This document shows, piece by piece, positions 24,752 through 33,732 of a stretch of 39,428 bases of DNA; within the stretch, counting starts at the first letter, position 1; the number at the start of each line of letters is the position of its first letter. This stretch comes from Galactobacter sp. GTDB taxonomy: Bacteria > Actinomycetota > Actinomycetes > Actinomycetales > Micrococcaceae. Below the pieces are notes generated by a model, which had not been told where the DNA came from, did not search any database, and saw only the letters and a program-made list of their open reading frames with translations. The DNA is taken from positions 1 through 39,428 of the forward strand of contig NZ_JALAGT010000205.1 of the NCBI RefSeq assembly GCF_022712295.1, read 5' to 3'. The translations under genes were made by a program, and so were the position numbers.

Positions 24752-25423
24752 GTGCAGGTCAACCAACCGGCCAAGCAGCCAGCCGCCCAGCGCGCCTACC
24801 ACCACGTCAAGTCGCTCCTGCTCGACGGTGCGGTGGAGCCAGGACAGATGCTCTCCGAGGGCGACATCGCGGCCAGCCTCGGGATCTCCCGGACTCCGGT
24901 CCGTGAGGCCTTCACTCGCCTGCAATCGGAAGGGTGGCTGCGCCTCTATCCACGCCGCGGCGCCCTGGTGGTGCCGGTGGACCCCAACCAAACCCGAGAT
25001 CTGGTCGATGCCCGCGTGCTCCTGGAATCCGAATCCGTCCGGACCGTGGTCGACAAGGCTCAGGCAACGGATCGAATCGGCGTCATCCAACGCGTCACCG
25101 ATGACTTGGAGAACATCCTGAAGCAGCAGCGCGAGGCCCTGGATGCCCAGGACCTCGCCGCGTTCAGCCAGGCCGACCTGGCCTTCCACCGCGCCATCAT
25201 CGAGGCCTCCGGCAACAGCATCTACGCGCGTTTCCAGGACGCGATCGCCGACCAGGAGACACGCATGTCCGTACGGTCCCTGTGGCGTTCGCCGGAGGCC
25301 GCCCGGCGGGTGGTGAGCCAGCACGCGGAGCTGCTCACCGCCGTCGGACACAAGGATGTCGACGCATTCCGTGCCACCCTGCGGAACCACCTGATGGACA
25401 TCCATTCCGACCTGATCACCTGA
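24752..25423 (+). CDS. GntR/FadR-family transcriptional regulator
   Basis: The 223-residue protein has an N-terminal winged helix (SEGDIAASLGISRTPVREAFTRLQSEGWLRLYPRRGALV) and a C-terminal all-helical FCD ligand domain. The metal/ligand histidines of FCD are plausibly in DLAFHRAII, VSQHAELL and LRNHLMDIH. It probably controls the MFS gene 57 bp downstream and itself through the palindrome at 24711-24724. The start is chosen as the GTG with AAGGA six bases upstream. An ATG at 24728 in the same frame, without a ribosome binding site, would add eight residues. Confidence 0.88.
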   Translation: MQVNQPAKQPAAQRAYHHVKSLLLDGAVEPGQMLSEGDIAASLGISRTPVREAFTRLQSEGWLRLYPRRGALVVPVDPNQTRDLVDARVLLESESVRTVVDKAQATDRIGVIQRVTDDLENILKQQREALDAQDLAAFSQADLAFHRAIIEASGNSIYARFQDAIADQETRMSVRSLWRSPEAARRVVSQHAELLTAVGHKDVDAFRATLRNHLMDIHSDLIT

Positions 25424-25480
25424 GACTCCGCACCAGATCACCCGACATCGATACCCGCTCGAAAGAAGCAACTCCCCCTC

Positions 25481-26758
25481 ATGACCGCAATCAAGGTCAC
25501 CCCGCCCACCGCTCCCCTACCCACGCGACCCTGGTTCCGCGTGGCCTTCGGCGTCTTCGCCGTTGCATGGTCCGGCAACGAATTCACGCCGCTGCTCAAC
25601 CTCTACCGACAGGTGGACGGTCTTAGCGCCACCGCCGTGTTCATCCTGTTGGGCGTGTACGTGCTCGGGATCGTCCCGGCGCTGTTGGTGGGCGGTCCCG
25701 CATCGGACAAATATGGCCGACGACCCGTGCTCGCCTCCGCACCCTTCATCGCCGCCGCCGGCTCCGCCGTGCTCGCCTTCGGCGCGCACTCCATGGCGCT
25801 GCTGCTGATCGGCCGCATTCTCTCCGGTATCGCCTTGGGTTTGTGCATGGCCGTGGGCACGTCCTGGATCAAGGAACTCTCGCAGCCGCCCTTCGAGTCA
25901 GGCAATGTGCCGGGGACGGGCGCCAAGCGGGCCGGGTTGTCGCTGACCATCGGCTTCGGGCTCGGCGCGGTGATCGCCGCCGCCCTGGCCCAATGGGCTG
26001 CGCATCCCACGCTGCTGCCCTTCATCATCTCCGGGCTACTGGGGCTGTTGGCCGGGTTCTGGCAGCTACCCACCCCAGAGACCGCCGGACCGGGGCATTC
26101 CTCGCGGGTCCCGGATCGTCTCATCACTGCGCTGAAGGTCCCGTCCTCTGCGGAACGCCGCTTCCTGCTCGTGGTCCTGCCCACCGCGGCCTGGGTTTTC
26201 GGAATGTGCGGAGTGGCCTACGCCGTGCTGCCCGCCCTATTGGATGACAAGGTGTCGGCCGCACCCATCGGTTTCTCGGGGCTGATGTGCCTCGTGACGC
26301 TCGGCGTCGGATTCGTGACGCAGCAGTTCGCCGGCCGCATGCACCGCACCCGGTCCTCCCACGGACTGCGGGTGGCCATGGCATTGACCGTATTGACGCT
26401 GGCGATGGCCGTCGTCAGTGCCGTCACCGTCTCCATCTGGTTCTCCGTGCTCACCGCCGCTGTGGCGGGCGTGGCCTACGGCAGCCTGCTGCAGGGCGGA
26501 CTGCGTGAGGTACAGAGCATCGCCCGGGCAGACGACCTGGCCGGACTCACCGGCGTCTACTACTCCATCGCCTACGTGGGGTTCTTCCTCCCGATGGTGC
26601 TTTCCATGGTCTCGGATTGGCTTCCCTACGCCTGGTCGCTGGCCGTTCTGGCAGTGTTGGCCGTGGCCGAGTTGGTGGTGATCTCGGTCTTCTCCGGGCT
26701 GCACCCCAAGGCGCGCTTCGTTCTGGCCCGAGTGCGCCGCGCTGCCGGACGGGCCTGA
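25481..26758 (+). CDS. MFS transporter
   Basis: The 425-residue protein has twelve predicted membrane segments and the MFS motif A in the loop between helices 2 and 3 (GGPASDKYGRRPVL). The loop between the halves is short and polar (GPGHSSRVPDRLITALKVPSSAERR). It exports or imports a small molecule by proton coupling. Its place directly after a GntR regulator suggests induction by its substrate, which could be a drug or a metabolite. A purine-rich AAAGAAG lies about 13 bases before the ATG, which is a weak ribosome binding site. Confidence 0.87.
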   Translation: MTAIKVTPPTAPLPTRPWFRVAFGVFAVAWSGNEFTPLLNLYRQVDGLSATAVFILLGVYVLGIVPALLVGGPASDKYGRRPVLASAPFIAAAGSAVLAFGAHSMALLLIGRILSGIALGLCMAVGTSWIKELSQPPFESGNVPGTGAKRAGLSLTIGFGLGAVIAAALAQWAAHPTLLPFIISGLLGLLAGFWQLPTPETAGPGHSSRVPDRLITALKVPSSAERRFLLVVLPTAAWVFGMCGVAYAVLPALLDDKVSAAPIGFSGLMCLVTLGVGFVTQQFAGRMHRTRSSHGLRVAMALTVLTLAMAVVSAVTVSIWFSVLTAAVAGVAYGSLLQGGLREVQSIARADDLAGLTGVYYSIAYVGFFLPMVLSMVSDWLPYAWSLAVLAVLAVAELVVISVFSGLHPKARFVLARVRRAAGRA

Positions 26759-26824
26759 GCACACCAGTACCATGATGCTTACCGGCCACGGCCACCTATG
26801 CCTGCAACGACAACGGAGTCGCTC

Positions 26825-27628
26825 ATGCCCAGACCAGTCGCACTCGCCCCAGCACACCGACTGCGTCCGGTCCCCACGCCACTCGCTCGCGTGCTGACCG
26901 GTAGTTGCGTGGCCCTGATGGCCGCCTCGATGCTCGCGTCCTGCGCCAAGGACGAGCCACCCGTGGTGGACCTCGCCCAACCTCCCACGTCACTGAACCA
27001 ACTCGGTGGAAGGATCGCAGTAGAGAACAGCGCAACAGCGGACCGAGCGATCCCATCCGCCTGTGATCTACTGACCGACGCCACGGTCAAATCGGTGTTC
27101 CCCCAGGCCGAGACCGTGTCCCACGTGGCCTCGAGCATCGACCTGGCTCGCCCCTTCTCGGATGAGGAGCCCACCCCGATTCCCGAAGCCCACTGCACCT
27201 TCACCATCGACCTTCCGGTGGGATCACTTGAGAAGGATGCCGGGTCCGTCGAGGTCGTCATCGGTCCCCGGGACTCGGTGGTGCAAGACGACGCCTTCAC
27301 CACAGGAATCGACGACGACCTCGTCGACGGGACCGCAGGGCTGCAGATCCGGCCCGGAAGCTGCTCCAACGCCTCCTCCAGCGCGGTTCAATGCGTGTCT
27401 GCCGATGACCTGTTCAGCTTCTGGGTCAAGACCTCACTCCCCCGCCACACCCCGTCCAAGGTCTCCGACGACGACCACTACCGCAGCAACGGGCTGACGG
27501 AGAGGTTCCGCTCACACGACAAGGAAGCCAACGAGTTGCGCCGCACCTACCTGGGAGCAGAGGTCTCGCGCCCCTTGGCCATGAGCATTCTCTCCCGGCT
27601 GGACGGCAGGGAACGCCACCCCCAGTAG
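26825..27628 (+). CDS. Putative lipoprotein of unknown function
   Basis: The 267-residue protein has a basic N-terminus, a hydrophobic run (GSCVALMAASMLASC) and a lipobox LASC, so it should be lipidated at C33 and displayed outside the membrane. The mature part contains SACDLLTDATVKSVFP and HCTFTIDLPVG, a cysteine and beta-strand pattern like actinobacterial DUF3558-type lipoproteins; this resemblance is tentative. Four further cysteines could form disulfides. The ATG at 26825 is preferred because GGAG lies six bases upstream; an upstream ATG nine residues earlier has none. It ends at a strong convergent terminator with argG. Confidence 0.75.
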   Translation: MPRPVALAPAHRLRPVPTPLARVLTGSCVALMAASMLASCAKDEPPVVDLAQPPTSLNQLGGRIAVENSATADRAIPSACDLLTDATVKSVFPQAETVSHVASSIDLARPFSDEEPTPIPEAHCTFTIDLPVGSLEKDAGSVEVVIGPRDSVVQDDAFTTGIDDDLVDGTAGLQIRPGSCSNASSSAVQCVSADDLFSFWVKTSLPRHTPSKVSDDDHYRSNGLTERFRSHDKEANELRRTYLGAEVSRPLAMSILSRLDGRERHPQ

Positions 27629-27650
27629 TTCGGCGCGCAGCGCCACCCAT

Positions 27651-27701
27651 GTACGACGACGGGGCTCACCTACCAGCGGTAGGTGAGCCCCGTCGTCGTA
27701 C
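27651..27701. terminator. Bidirectional terminator, perfect 24-bp stem
   Basis: Bases 27651-27674 are perfectly complementary to 27678-27701 around an AGC loop. It separates the convergent lipoprotein (+) and argG (-) genes and lacks a T-run on both sides. Confidence 0.82.
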
Positions 27702-27738
27702 AGTGCCCCGAAGGGGCCTGGCGATGTCAGGCCAAAGG

Positions 27739-29160
27739 TCAGTCCGTGCCGGCGTCGAAGGCCGCTGCGTTGGAGGCCGAGTTCAGCGCGGCGTTGGTGG
27801 ACTCGCCACCGGCGGCGATGGCCTCGGACTCACCGATCTCCATCTTGCCGACCAACTCCGCGGTCTCACCGGCCACGATGCCCTGCGCAGCGTACTGCTC
27901 AAGGCGGGACCGGGAATCGGCGATGTCCAGGTTACGCATGGTCAGCTGACCGATGCGCTCATCCGGGCCGAACGCGGCGTCTCCGACGCGCTCCATGGAC
28001 AGCTTCTCCGGGTGGTAGGAGAGGTTGGGACCGGTGGTGTCCATGATCGAGTAGTCGTCGCCACGACGCAGGCGCAGCGTGACGGAACCGGTGACGGCGG
28101 AGGCGACCCAGCGCACGATGGCCTCGCGCTGCATGAGGGACTGCGGGTCCAGCCAGCGGCCCTCGTACATGAGGCGACCGAGCTTGCGACCCTCGTTGTG
28201 GTAGGTCGCGATGGTGTCCTCGTTGTGGATCGCGTTGACGAGGCGCTCGTAGGCAGCGTGCAGCAGCGCCATGCCCGGGGCCTCGTAGATGCCGCGGGAC
28301 TTGGCCTCGATGATGCGGTTCTCGATCTGGTCGGAGATGCCAAGGCCGTGACGGCCACCGATGCGGTTGGCCTCGTGCACCAGGTCCACAGGCGAGGCGA
28401 ATTCCTGGCCGTTGATGGACACCGGCACACCCTCGTGGAAGGTGACCGTGACGTCCTCGGTCTTGATCTCGATTGCTTCGTCCCACGGGGCAACACCCAT
28501 GATGGGTTCAACGATGGTCACGCCTGCGTTGAGGAACTCCAGGTCCTTGGCCTCATGCGTGGCACCCCAGATGTTGGCGTCCGTGGAGTAGGCCTTCTCG
28601 GTGGAGTCGCGGTAACCGTAGCCATGGGCCAGGAGCCACTCGGACATCTCCTTGCGGCCACCCAGCTCGGTGACGAAATTGGAGTCCAGCCACGGCTTGT
28701 AGATGCGCAGGTTCGGGTTGGCCATCAGGCCGTAGCGGTAGAACCGCTCGATGTCGTTGCCCTTGTACGTGGAGCCGTCGCCCCAGATGTCCACACCGTC
28801 TTCCTTCATGGCGCGCACCAGCATGGTGCCGGTGACCGCGCGACCGATGGGCGTGGTGTTGAAGTACGTCTTACCGCCGGAGCGGATGTGGAACGCACCG
28901 GTCTGCAGGGCGGCGATACCCTCCTGCACCAGCATCTCCTGGACATCCACCAGGCGGGCGATCTCCGCGCCGTATTCCTTGGCGCGGTCCGGGACGGCGT
29001 CGATATCCGGCTCATCGGGCTGGCCGATGTTGGCGGTGTAGGTGCAGGGGATGGCGCCCTTGTCGCGCATCCAGGCAACGGCCACGGAGGTATCGAGGCC
29101 ACCAGAGAAGGCGATGCCGACACGCTCGCCAATGGGCAGGGAGGAAAGGACCTTGGACAT
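27739..29160 (-). CDS. argG: Argininosuccinate synthase
   Basis: The 473-residue protein joins citrulline and aspartate with ATP in arginine synthesis. The ATP-pyrophosphatase P-loop AFSGGLDTSVA lies near residue 18, and the length and sequence match the longer E. coli-type class rather than the ~400-residue class. No other arginine genes are nearby. Two ATGs compete: the upstream one (29169) adds three residues. The one at 29160 is preferred because TAGCAT (29173-29168) ends seven bases before it, the leaderless geometry seen elsewhere in the window. The identification is secure. Confidence 0.95.
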   Translation of the reverse strand: MSKVLSSLPIGERVGIAFSGGLDTSVAVAWMRDKGAIPCTYTANIGQPDEPDIDAVPDRAKEYGAEIARLVDVQEMLVQEGIAALQTGAFHIRSGGKTYFNTTPIGRAVTGTMLVRAMKEDGVDIWGDGSTYKGNDIERFYRYGLMANPNLRIYKPWLDSNFVTELGGRKEMSEWLLAHGYGYRDSTEKAYSTDANIWGATHEAKDLEFLNAGVTIVEPIMGVAPWDEAIEIKTEDVTVTFHEGVPVSINGQEFASPVDLVHEANRIGGRHGLGISDQIENRIIEAKSRGIYEAPGMALLHAAYERLVNAIHNEDTIATYHNEGRKLGRLMYEGRWLDPQSLMQREAIVRWVASAVTGSVTLRLRRGDDYSIMDTTGPNLSYHPEKLSMERVGDAAFGPDERIGQLTMRNLDIADSRSRLEQYAAQGIVAGETAELVGKMEIGESEAIAAGGESTNAALNSASNAAAFDAGTD

Positions 29161-29173
29161 GCTCCCCATGCTA
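29158..29173 (-). promoter_or_regulatory. Candidate -10 for leaderless argG transcript
   Basis: On the minus strand, TAGCAT (29173-29168), then seven bases, then ATG at 29160. No clear ribosome binding site exists for either possible start. Confidence 0.45.
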
Positions 29174-29297
29174 TCCGCTGCCGCTGCTCCTCACCGAGTT
29201 GGTGAAGCGGGGGTGCGGTGTGATCTGCCGCGCTGAATCCGTACACTCCGGGACACGGCGGCAAGGTCGTACCCGAGCAGTTCAAGGAGGATGCCGC

Positions 29298-30041
29298 ATG
29301 TCTAACACATCTGTACTCCTGCTCCCCGGAGCCTGGATGGGCGGCTGGATCTGGGAATCCACGCTCACCTCGCTCCAACACCGTGGTCTGGAGGCCCACA
29401 CCATGACCCTCGCGGGCCTGGCGCCCGGAACCACACGCGCCCAGGCATCGTCCGTGACGTTGGAGGAACACGTCGAACAGCTGGTGGGTCGGCTCCGCTC
29501 CCTCGAGAGCGGCCGGATCGTGGTGGTCTCCCACTCCTATTCCGCGGTGGTCGCGGAGATCGCCTCCCGGCGGACGAACGATGCCGTGGCCGGCGTGGTG
29601 CATCTGGGCGGATTCGTCCCACGGCCGGGCCGATCGCTGTTGGACGAATGGGGCGGGTCCGAGGCCGAAAGAGCCCAGGAACTGGCAGACATCCAGGGGT
29701 CAGGCAATCTGTGGATGCCACCGACGGCCGAGATGCTGGCTTCCGAACCCGGCCTGTCCCGGGACCAGCGAGCCTGGCTCACCGAACGCTTCATGCCGCA
29801 TCCAGGATCCACCGTCACGACACCGGTTCCGTCCTCGGCCGGGACCGCGGCGATCCCGACCACGTACGTGACGCTGTCCCCCACGGACGACGCAGAGCAG
29901 GCTTGGCGCGACGCCCCGGCCGCAGCCGTGTCCTCACCATGGAACCGGCGGCACCTGAACAGTGGGCACTGGCCCATGCTCTCCTCCCACGAGGACACCG
30001 TGGAGCTCTTGGTCCAGGAGATCGATCGATTCACGCGCTAG
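29298..30041 (+). CDS. Alpha/beta-fold hydrolase
   Basis: The 247-residue hydrolase begins LLLPGAWMGGWIWESTL, a typical oxyanion-hole entry. The likely nucleophile is the serine in VVSHSYSAVV, a variant of GHSYGG in which the flanking glycines are serine, and the base is H in NSGHWPMLSSHED near the C-terminus. It resembles esterase/hydroxynitrile-lyase-like small hydrolases. It is cytoplasmic with unknown substrate. The start has an ideal AAGGAGG seven bases upstream. It is divergent from argG and convergent with der. Confidence 0.85.
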   Translation: MSNTSVLLLPGAWMGGWIWESTLTSLQHRGLEAHTMTLAGLAPGTTRAQASSVTLEEHVEQLVGRLRSLESGRIVVVSHSYSAVVAEIASRRTNDAVAGVVHLGGFVPRPGRSLLDEWGGSEAERAQELADIQGSGNLWMPPTAEMLASEPGLSRDQRAWLTERFMPHPGSTVTTPVPSSAGTAAIPTTYVTLSPTDDAEQAWRDAPAAAVSSPWNRRHLNSGHWPMLSSHEDTVELLVQEIDRFTR

Positions 30042-30078
30042 GTGGCGCGGAGCTCGCTACCGGCCCGGCAGGAAACAA

Positions 30079-30120
30079 AGGTGCCCGACGGCGGGAGTGG
30101 ACTCCCGCCGTCGGGCACCT
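30079..30120. terminator. Bidirectional terminator, perfect 20-bp stem
   Basis: Bases 30079-30098 pair perfectly with 30101-30120, separated by GG, so the tip must open to a 4-nt loop. It lies between the convergent alpha/beta hydrolase (+) and der (-) genes. Confidence 0.8.
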
Positions 30121-30133
30121 GGGGCTTGCGCTG

Positions 30134-31666
30134 TCAGCGCTTGTTGCGCCCGCGCTTCTCACGCACGCGCATCTGAATCTCGATCGGCGTGCCACGGAAC
30201 TCGAAGGTCTCACGCAACCGACGCATGATGAAGCGACGGTAACCCGGGTCCAGGAAGCCCGTGGTGAAGAGCACGAACTTGGGCGGACGCGAGGAAACCT
30301 GCGTGCCGAAGAGGATGCGAGGCTGCTTGCCGCCACGCAGCGGGTGCGGATGCGCGGCCACGAGCTCACCCAGGAAGGCGTTGAGCTTACCGGTCGGGAT
30401 ACGACGGTCCCAGGAATCCAGCGCCAACTCCAGGGCGGGAACCAGCTTGTCCTTGTGCCAGCCGGTCTTGGCGGAGATGTTCACGCGCGGCGCCCAGGCC
30501 ACGTGAGCCAAGTCCTTCTCGATCTCGCGCTCCAGGTAGTGGCGGCGCTCATCATCCATGAGGTCCCACTTGTTGAAGGCCAACACCAGGGAACGCCCGG
30601 AGTCGATGACCTGCTGCAGGATGCGCTGATCCTGCTCGGAGAGGACCTCGTCAACGGCCAGCAGCACCACTGCGACCTCGGCCTTGTCCAAAGCGGATGC
30701 CGTGCGCAGGGACGCGTAGTAGTCGGCGCCCACGGCCATGTGCTGGCGGCGGCGCAGGCCGGCGGTGTCCACAAAACGCCACGTTTTCCCACCGAGCTCC
30801 ACGAGTTCGTCCACGGGATCACGTGTGGTGCCTGCAACGTCGTTGACGACCACACGTTCGGAGCCTGCCACCTTGTTCAGCAGCGAGGACTTGCCCACGT
30901 TGGGGCGGCCGAGCAGGGCCACGCGGCGCGGGCCACCCTCCGGCAGCGGGTCGCCGTAGGCGGATTCCTCCGGGAGTACCTCCAGTACGGCGTCCAGCGC
31001 GTCACCGGTGCCACGACCGTGCAGCGAGGACACGGGCCACGGCTGACCGAAGCCCAGTGACCACAGTGCGGCGGCGTCGGCCTCCTGGGAGGGGCCGTCC
31101 ACCTTGTTGGCGATCAGCACCACGGGCTTCTTCTTGCGCCGCAGCATCTTCACGACGGCCTCGTCGGTGGCGGTGGCGCCCACGGTGGCATCCACCACGA
31201 GCATCACGGCATCGGCCACGTCCACGGCGCGCTCGGCCTGGTCCGCGACCATCTTGTCGATACCCTTGGCGTCGACTTCCCAACCACCGGTGTCCACCAG
31301 CGTGAAGTCCTGGCCGGACCATTCGGCCTCGTAGGAGACGCGGTCACGCGTCACGCCGGGGACATCCTCCACCACGGCCTCACGACGGCCGATGATGCGG
31401 TTCACCAGAGTGGACTTACCGACGTTGGGCCGGCCCACCACGGCCAACACCGGTGGGATCGGCGCGTCCTCGTACTCGTAGTCCTCCCACGCCTCATCGC
31501 TGAGGAGCGCGTCGTCGCCGTCCTCGAGGTCGTAGTCGGCCAAGCCGGCACGGAGGCTCGCGGCGCGGGCGTCGGCCTCCTCATCGCTCATGGCGGCGAC
31601 GCGCTCCGCGACGTCGTCCTCCTCGTAGCGGAAGTCTTCGCCCTCGTTCTCGGGACGTTGGTTCAT
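30134..31666 (-). CDS. der: Ribosome-assembly GTPase Der (EngA)
   Basis: The 510-residue protein carries two tandem GTPase domains, each with a GRPNVGKS P-loop (the first at residues 78-86, the second after residue 240), plus NKVDG and NKWDL G4 motifs. A C-terminal KH-like domain ends with the basic tail MRVREKRGRNKR. Der acts late in 50S subunit assembly. The first ~70 residues form an acidic extension (DYDLEDGDDALLSDEAWEDYEYED) absent from E. coli Der but usual in Actinobacteria. GGGAGG precedes the ATG. It is the last gene of the segregation cluster. Confidence 0.96.
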   Translation of the reverse strand: MNQRPENEGEDFRYEEDDVAERVAAMSDEEADARAASLRAGLADYDLEDGDDALLSDEAWEDYEYEDAPIPPVLAVVGRPNVGKSTLVNRIIGRREAVVEDVPGVTRDRVSYEAEWSGQDFTLVDTGGWEVDAKGIDKMVADQAERAVDVADAVMLVVDATVGATATDEAVVKMLRRKKKPVVLIANKVDGPSQEADAAALWSLGFGQPWPVSSLHGRGTGDALDAVLEVLPEESAYGDPLPEGGPRRVALLGRPNVGKSSLLNKVAGSERVVVNDVAGTTRDPVDELVELGGKTWRFVDTAGLRRRQHMAVGADYYASLRTASALDKAEVAVVLLAVDEVLSEQDQRILQQVIDSGRSLVLAFNKWDLMDDERRHYLEREIEKDLAHVAWAPRVNISAKTGWHKDKLVPALELALDSWDRRIPTGKLNAFLGELVAAHPHPLRGGKQPRILFGTQVSSRPPKFVLFTTGFLDPGYRRFIMRRLRETFEFRGTPIEIQMRVREKRGRNKR

Positions 31667-31695
31667 GGTGTCCTCCCGGACTGCATGCGGTGAGT

Positions 31696-31713
31696 GTGAC
31701 CCATCAGGGTCAC
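31696..31713. repeat. Short inverted repeat between cmk and der
   Basis: GTGACCC (31696-31702) and GGGTCAC (31707-31713) flank ATCA. It lies in the 159-bp gap upstream of der on the minus strand and could be an operator or a weak hairpin in the leader. No partner protein can be proposed. Confidence 0.4.
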
Positions 31714-31825
31714 GTGAATACTACTTCCCGTTTGGTTCCTACCAATTCTGGTCAGATCGAGCGCCATCGGAGCGTGATTTGACCGATACTGATGAGATTT
31801 CAGGAAGGTGTGGGATCTGCACCCC

Positions 31826-32500
31826 TCAGAGGTGGCCGGCCTGGCTCTCCACCGAAGCGATGACGGCCTGGACCGTCTGCTCAAAGTTCAGGTCGGAGGA
31901 ATCCACGAGTTCCACGCCGGGCGCGGCCTCGGTGAAGTTCACCACCGAGGAATCCTTCTTGTCGCGATCGGAAACCTGCTTGGCCAGGGCCTCAGCGGAC
32001 TGCGAGTTGTTCAGCTGCAGGCCACGACGGGCCAAACGCACCTCCTCGCGAGCGGTGAGCAGGATGCGAGCCTCTGCGTCCGGAGCCACCACGGTGGTGA
32101 TGTCGCGCCCCTCTGCCACGATGCGCCCTGCCGCCACGATGGCGGCACGCTGGCGAGCCACCAGGTTCGCCCGGACCTCCAGATTCGTGGAGACAGCGGA
32201 CACGGACTCGGAGACGCGCGGTTCGCGGATCTCCCGGGTCACGTCGCGTCCGTTGACCACCACGGTCTGGCCGTCCGGGGTGACGGTCAGGTCGATCTGA
32301 GCCGCCCGCACGGCGTCCGCCACTGCTGACTGGTCGTTCAGGTCCAGCCCGGACTCCAGGGCTGCGAAGGTCACGGCACGGTACATGGCACCGGTGTCCA
32401 GGAACGCGATGTCCAGGCGACGGGCCACCTCCTTGGAGACGGAGGACTTACCGGACCCTGCGGGGCCGTCGATGGCGACCACGAGGCGCTCGTTGCTCAC
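31826..32500 (-). CDS. cmk: Cytidylate kinase
   Basis: The 224-residue kinase phosphorylates CMP and dCMP. The P-loop GPAGSGKSS is at residues 12-20, the nucleotide-binding DTGAMYRAVT follows, and the CMP-binding arginines lie in VAEGRDITTVV and ARRGLQL. The length is typical. The start is a GTG with a weak GAAG upstream. The der neighbour on the 3' side is the conserved actinobacterial arrangement. Confidence 0.95.
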   Translation of the reverse strand: MSNERLVVAIDGPAGSGKSSVSKEVARRLDIAFLDTGAMYRAVTFAALESGLDLNDQSAVADAVRAAQIDLTVTPDGQTVVVNGRDVTREIREPRVSESVSAVSTNLEVRANLVARQRAAIVAAGRIVAEGRDITTVVAPDAEARILLTAREEVRLARRGLQLNNSQSAEALAKQVSDRDKKDSSVVNFTEAAPGVELVDSSDLNFEQTVQAVIASVESQAGHL

Positions 32501-32598
32501 TTACTTCACTGCCTTTCGAGTGCTGACACACGTACCTGACGCACGGACGGGTTCATGCCCGCTTGTGGACCCGTTGCTGGTCCATGATCTCACCGGCG

Positions 32599-33732
32599 TC
32601 ACTGGACGATCTTCCAACCACGCTCGGTGAGCGCGTGCACCAGGTCGTCGCGACGGCCGGGGAGCACCTGCACCTCCACGAGGCCCACCTGGTGACCGGC
32701 GGAGTGCTCCATCCGCAGATCCTCCAGGTTGACGCCCTCCTCGCCGATCTCGGCAAGGAGTCTGGCGATCTGACCGGGTTTGTCATCCACGATGATGCCG
32801 ATGGTCGCGAAGGACTGCGGTGGGGCACCGTGCTTGCCCGGAATGCGGGCTTGACCGGCATTGCCCTCCCCCAGCAGTTCCGCCAGGTCCAGGGCGGATC
32901 CGGGGGCCTTCGGAGCGGACAGCGTCGCGATGAGCCGATCAAGGTCCGCGCGCAACCCGGACAGGATCGGCACCAGATTGGTGGCGTTGTGGGCCAGGAT
33001 CTGGATCCACAAGGCCGGGTCGGAGGCCGCGATGCGAGTCGTGTCCCGCAGCCCGTTGCCTGCCAGCGACAGGGCCGACGCCGGAGCATCCAGCAGTCGC
33101 GAGGCCAACAAGGACGAGGCGATCTGCGGGAAGTGGGACACCAGCGCCACGGCTTGATCGTGCGCGTCGGCATCCATGCTGATGACCGACGCCCCGAGGT
33201 CGGCCCCCGCGGCCTTGGCCAGGCGCACCGAGCGCTTGGAGGAGGTCGGATGTGCAACGACCACCCACGGCATCGCCGTGAACAGCTCACCGCGCGCCGC
33301 GGACGGGCCCGAACGCTCCCGACCGGCCATGGGGTGCGTCCCCACGTACCGGGTCAGGTCGTCCTCCGACACGCTCGGGTCGGCGCGCAGCGCCTCCAGG
33401 ATGGAGGCCTTGACGGAGGCGATGTCCACCACGGTGGCCTCGGCGAACTCGTGCAGGGCCGCCGCCACCACGGTGGCGGTGACATCCGGCGGGGTCGCGA
33501 CGATCACCAGTTCTGGTCGGAAGTCCTCATCCTGGCCAACAACGCGTCCGGCACCCAGGTCTTCCGCTACCCGCTGAGCTGTCGGCGAGGCGTCGCGCAG
33601 GGCCACGTCCAAGCCGCAGTGCCGCAGGCCCAGGGCCGCGGAGGCACCGAGCAGCCCGGTACCGATCACCAGGACCGGGCCCGAGAGGTAGGTCGCGGCG
33701 TCCGCCGGAGAACCGGCGCTCGGGCTGGTCAC
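32599..33732 (-). CDS. tyrA: Prephenate dehydrogenase with ACT domain
   Basis: The 377-residue enzyme converts prephenate to 4-hydroxyphenylpyruvate for tyrosine synthesis. The NAD-binding motif GTGLLGAS is near residues 24-31. The THPMAGRERSG motif contains the conserved active-site histidine, and NGLRDTTRIAASDPALW lies in the helical dimerisation half. A C-terminal ACT domain (SFATIGIIVDDKPGQIARLL) suggests feedback control by tyrosine. It starts with a GTG that overlaps the rluB stop (GTGA, 33729-33732), so the two are translated together. Confidence 0.93.
   Translation of the reverse strand: MTSPSAGSPADAATYLSGPVLVIGTGLLGASAALGLRHCGLDVALRDASPTAQRVAEDLGAGRVVGQDEDFRPELVIVATPPDVTATVVAAALHEFAEATVVDIASVKASILEALRADPSVSEDDLTRYVGTHPMAGRERSGPSAARGELFTAMPWVVVAHPTSSKRSVRLAKAAGADLGASVISMDADAHDQAVALVSHFPQIASSLLASRLLDAPASALSLAGNGLRDTTRIAASDPALWIQILAHNATNLVPILSGLRADLDRLIATLSAPKAPGSALDLAELLGEGNAGQARIPGKHGAPPQSFATIGIIVDDKPGQIARLLAEIGEEGVNLEDLRMEHSAGHQVGLVEVQVLPGRRDDLVHALTERGWKIVQ

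Noticed and set aside
27649..29205. Long open frame antisense to argG
   Set aside because: It is a frame left open by high GC; argG is unmistakable on the opposite strand.
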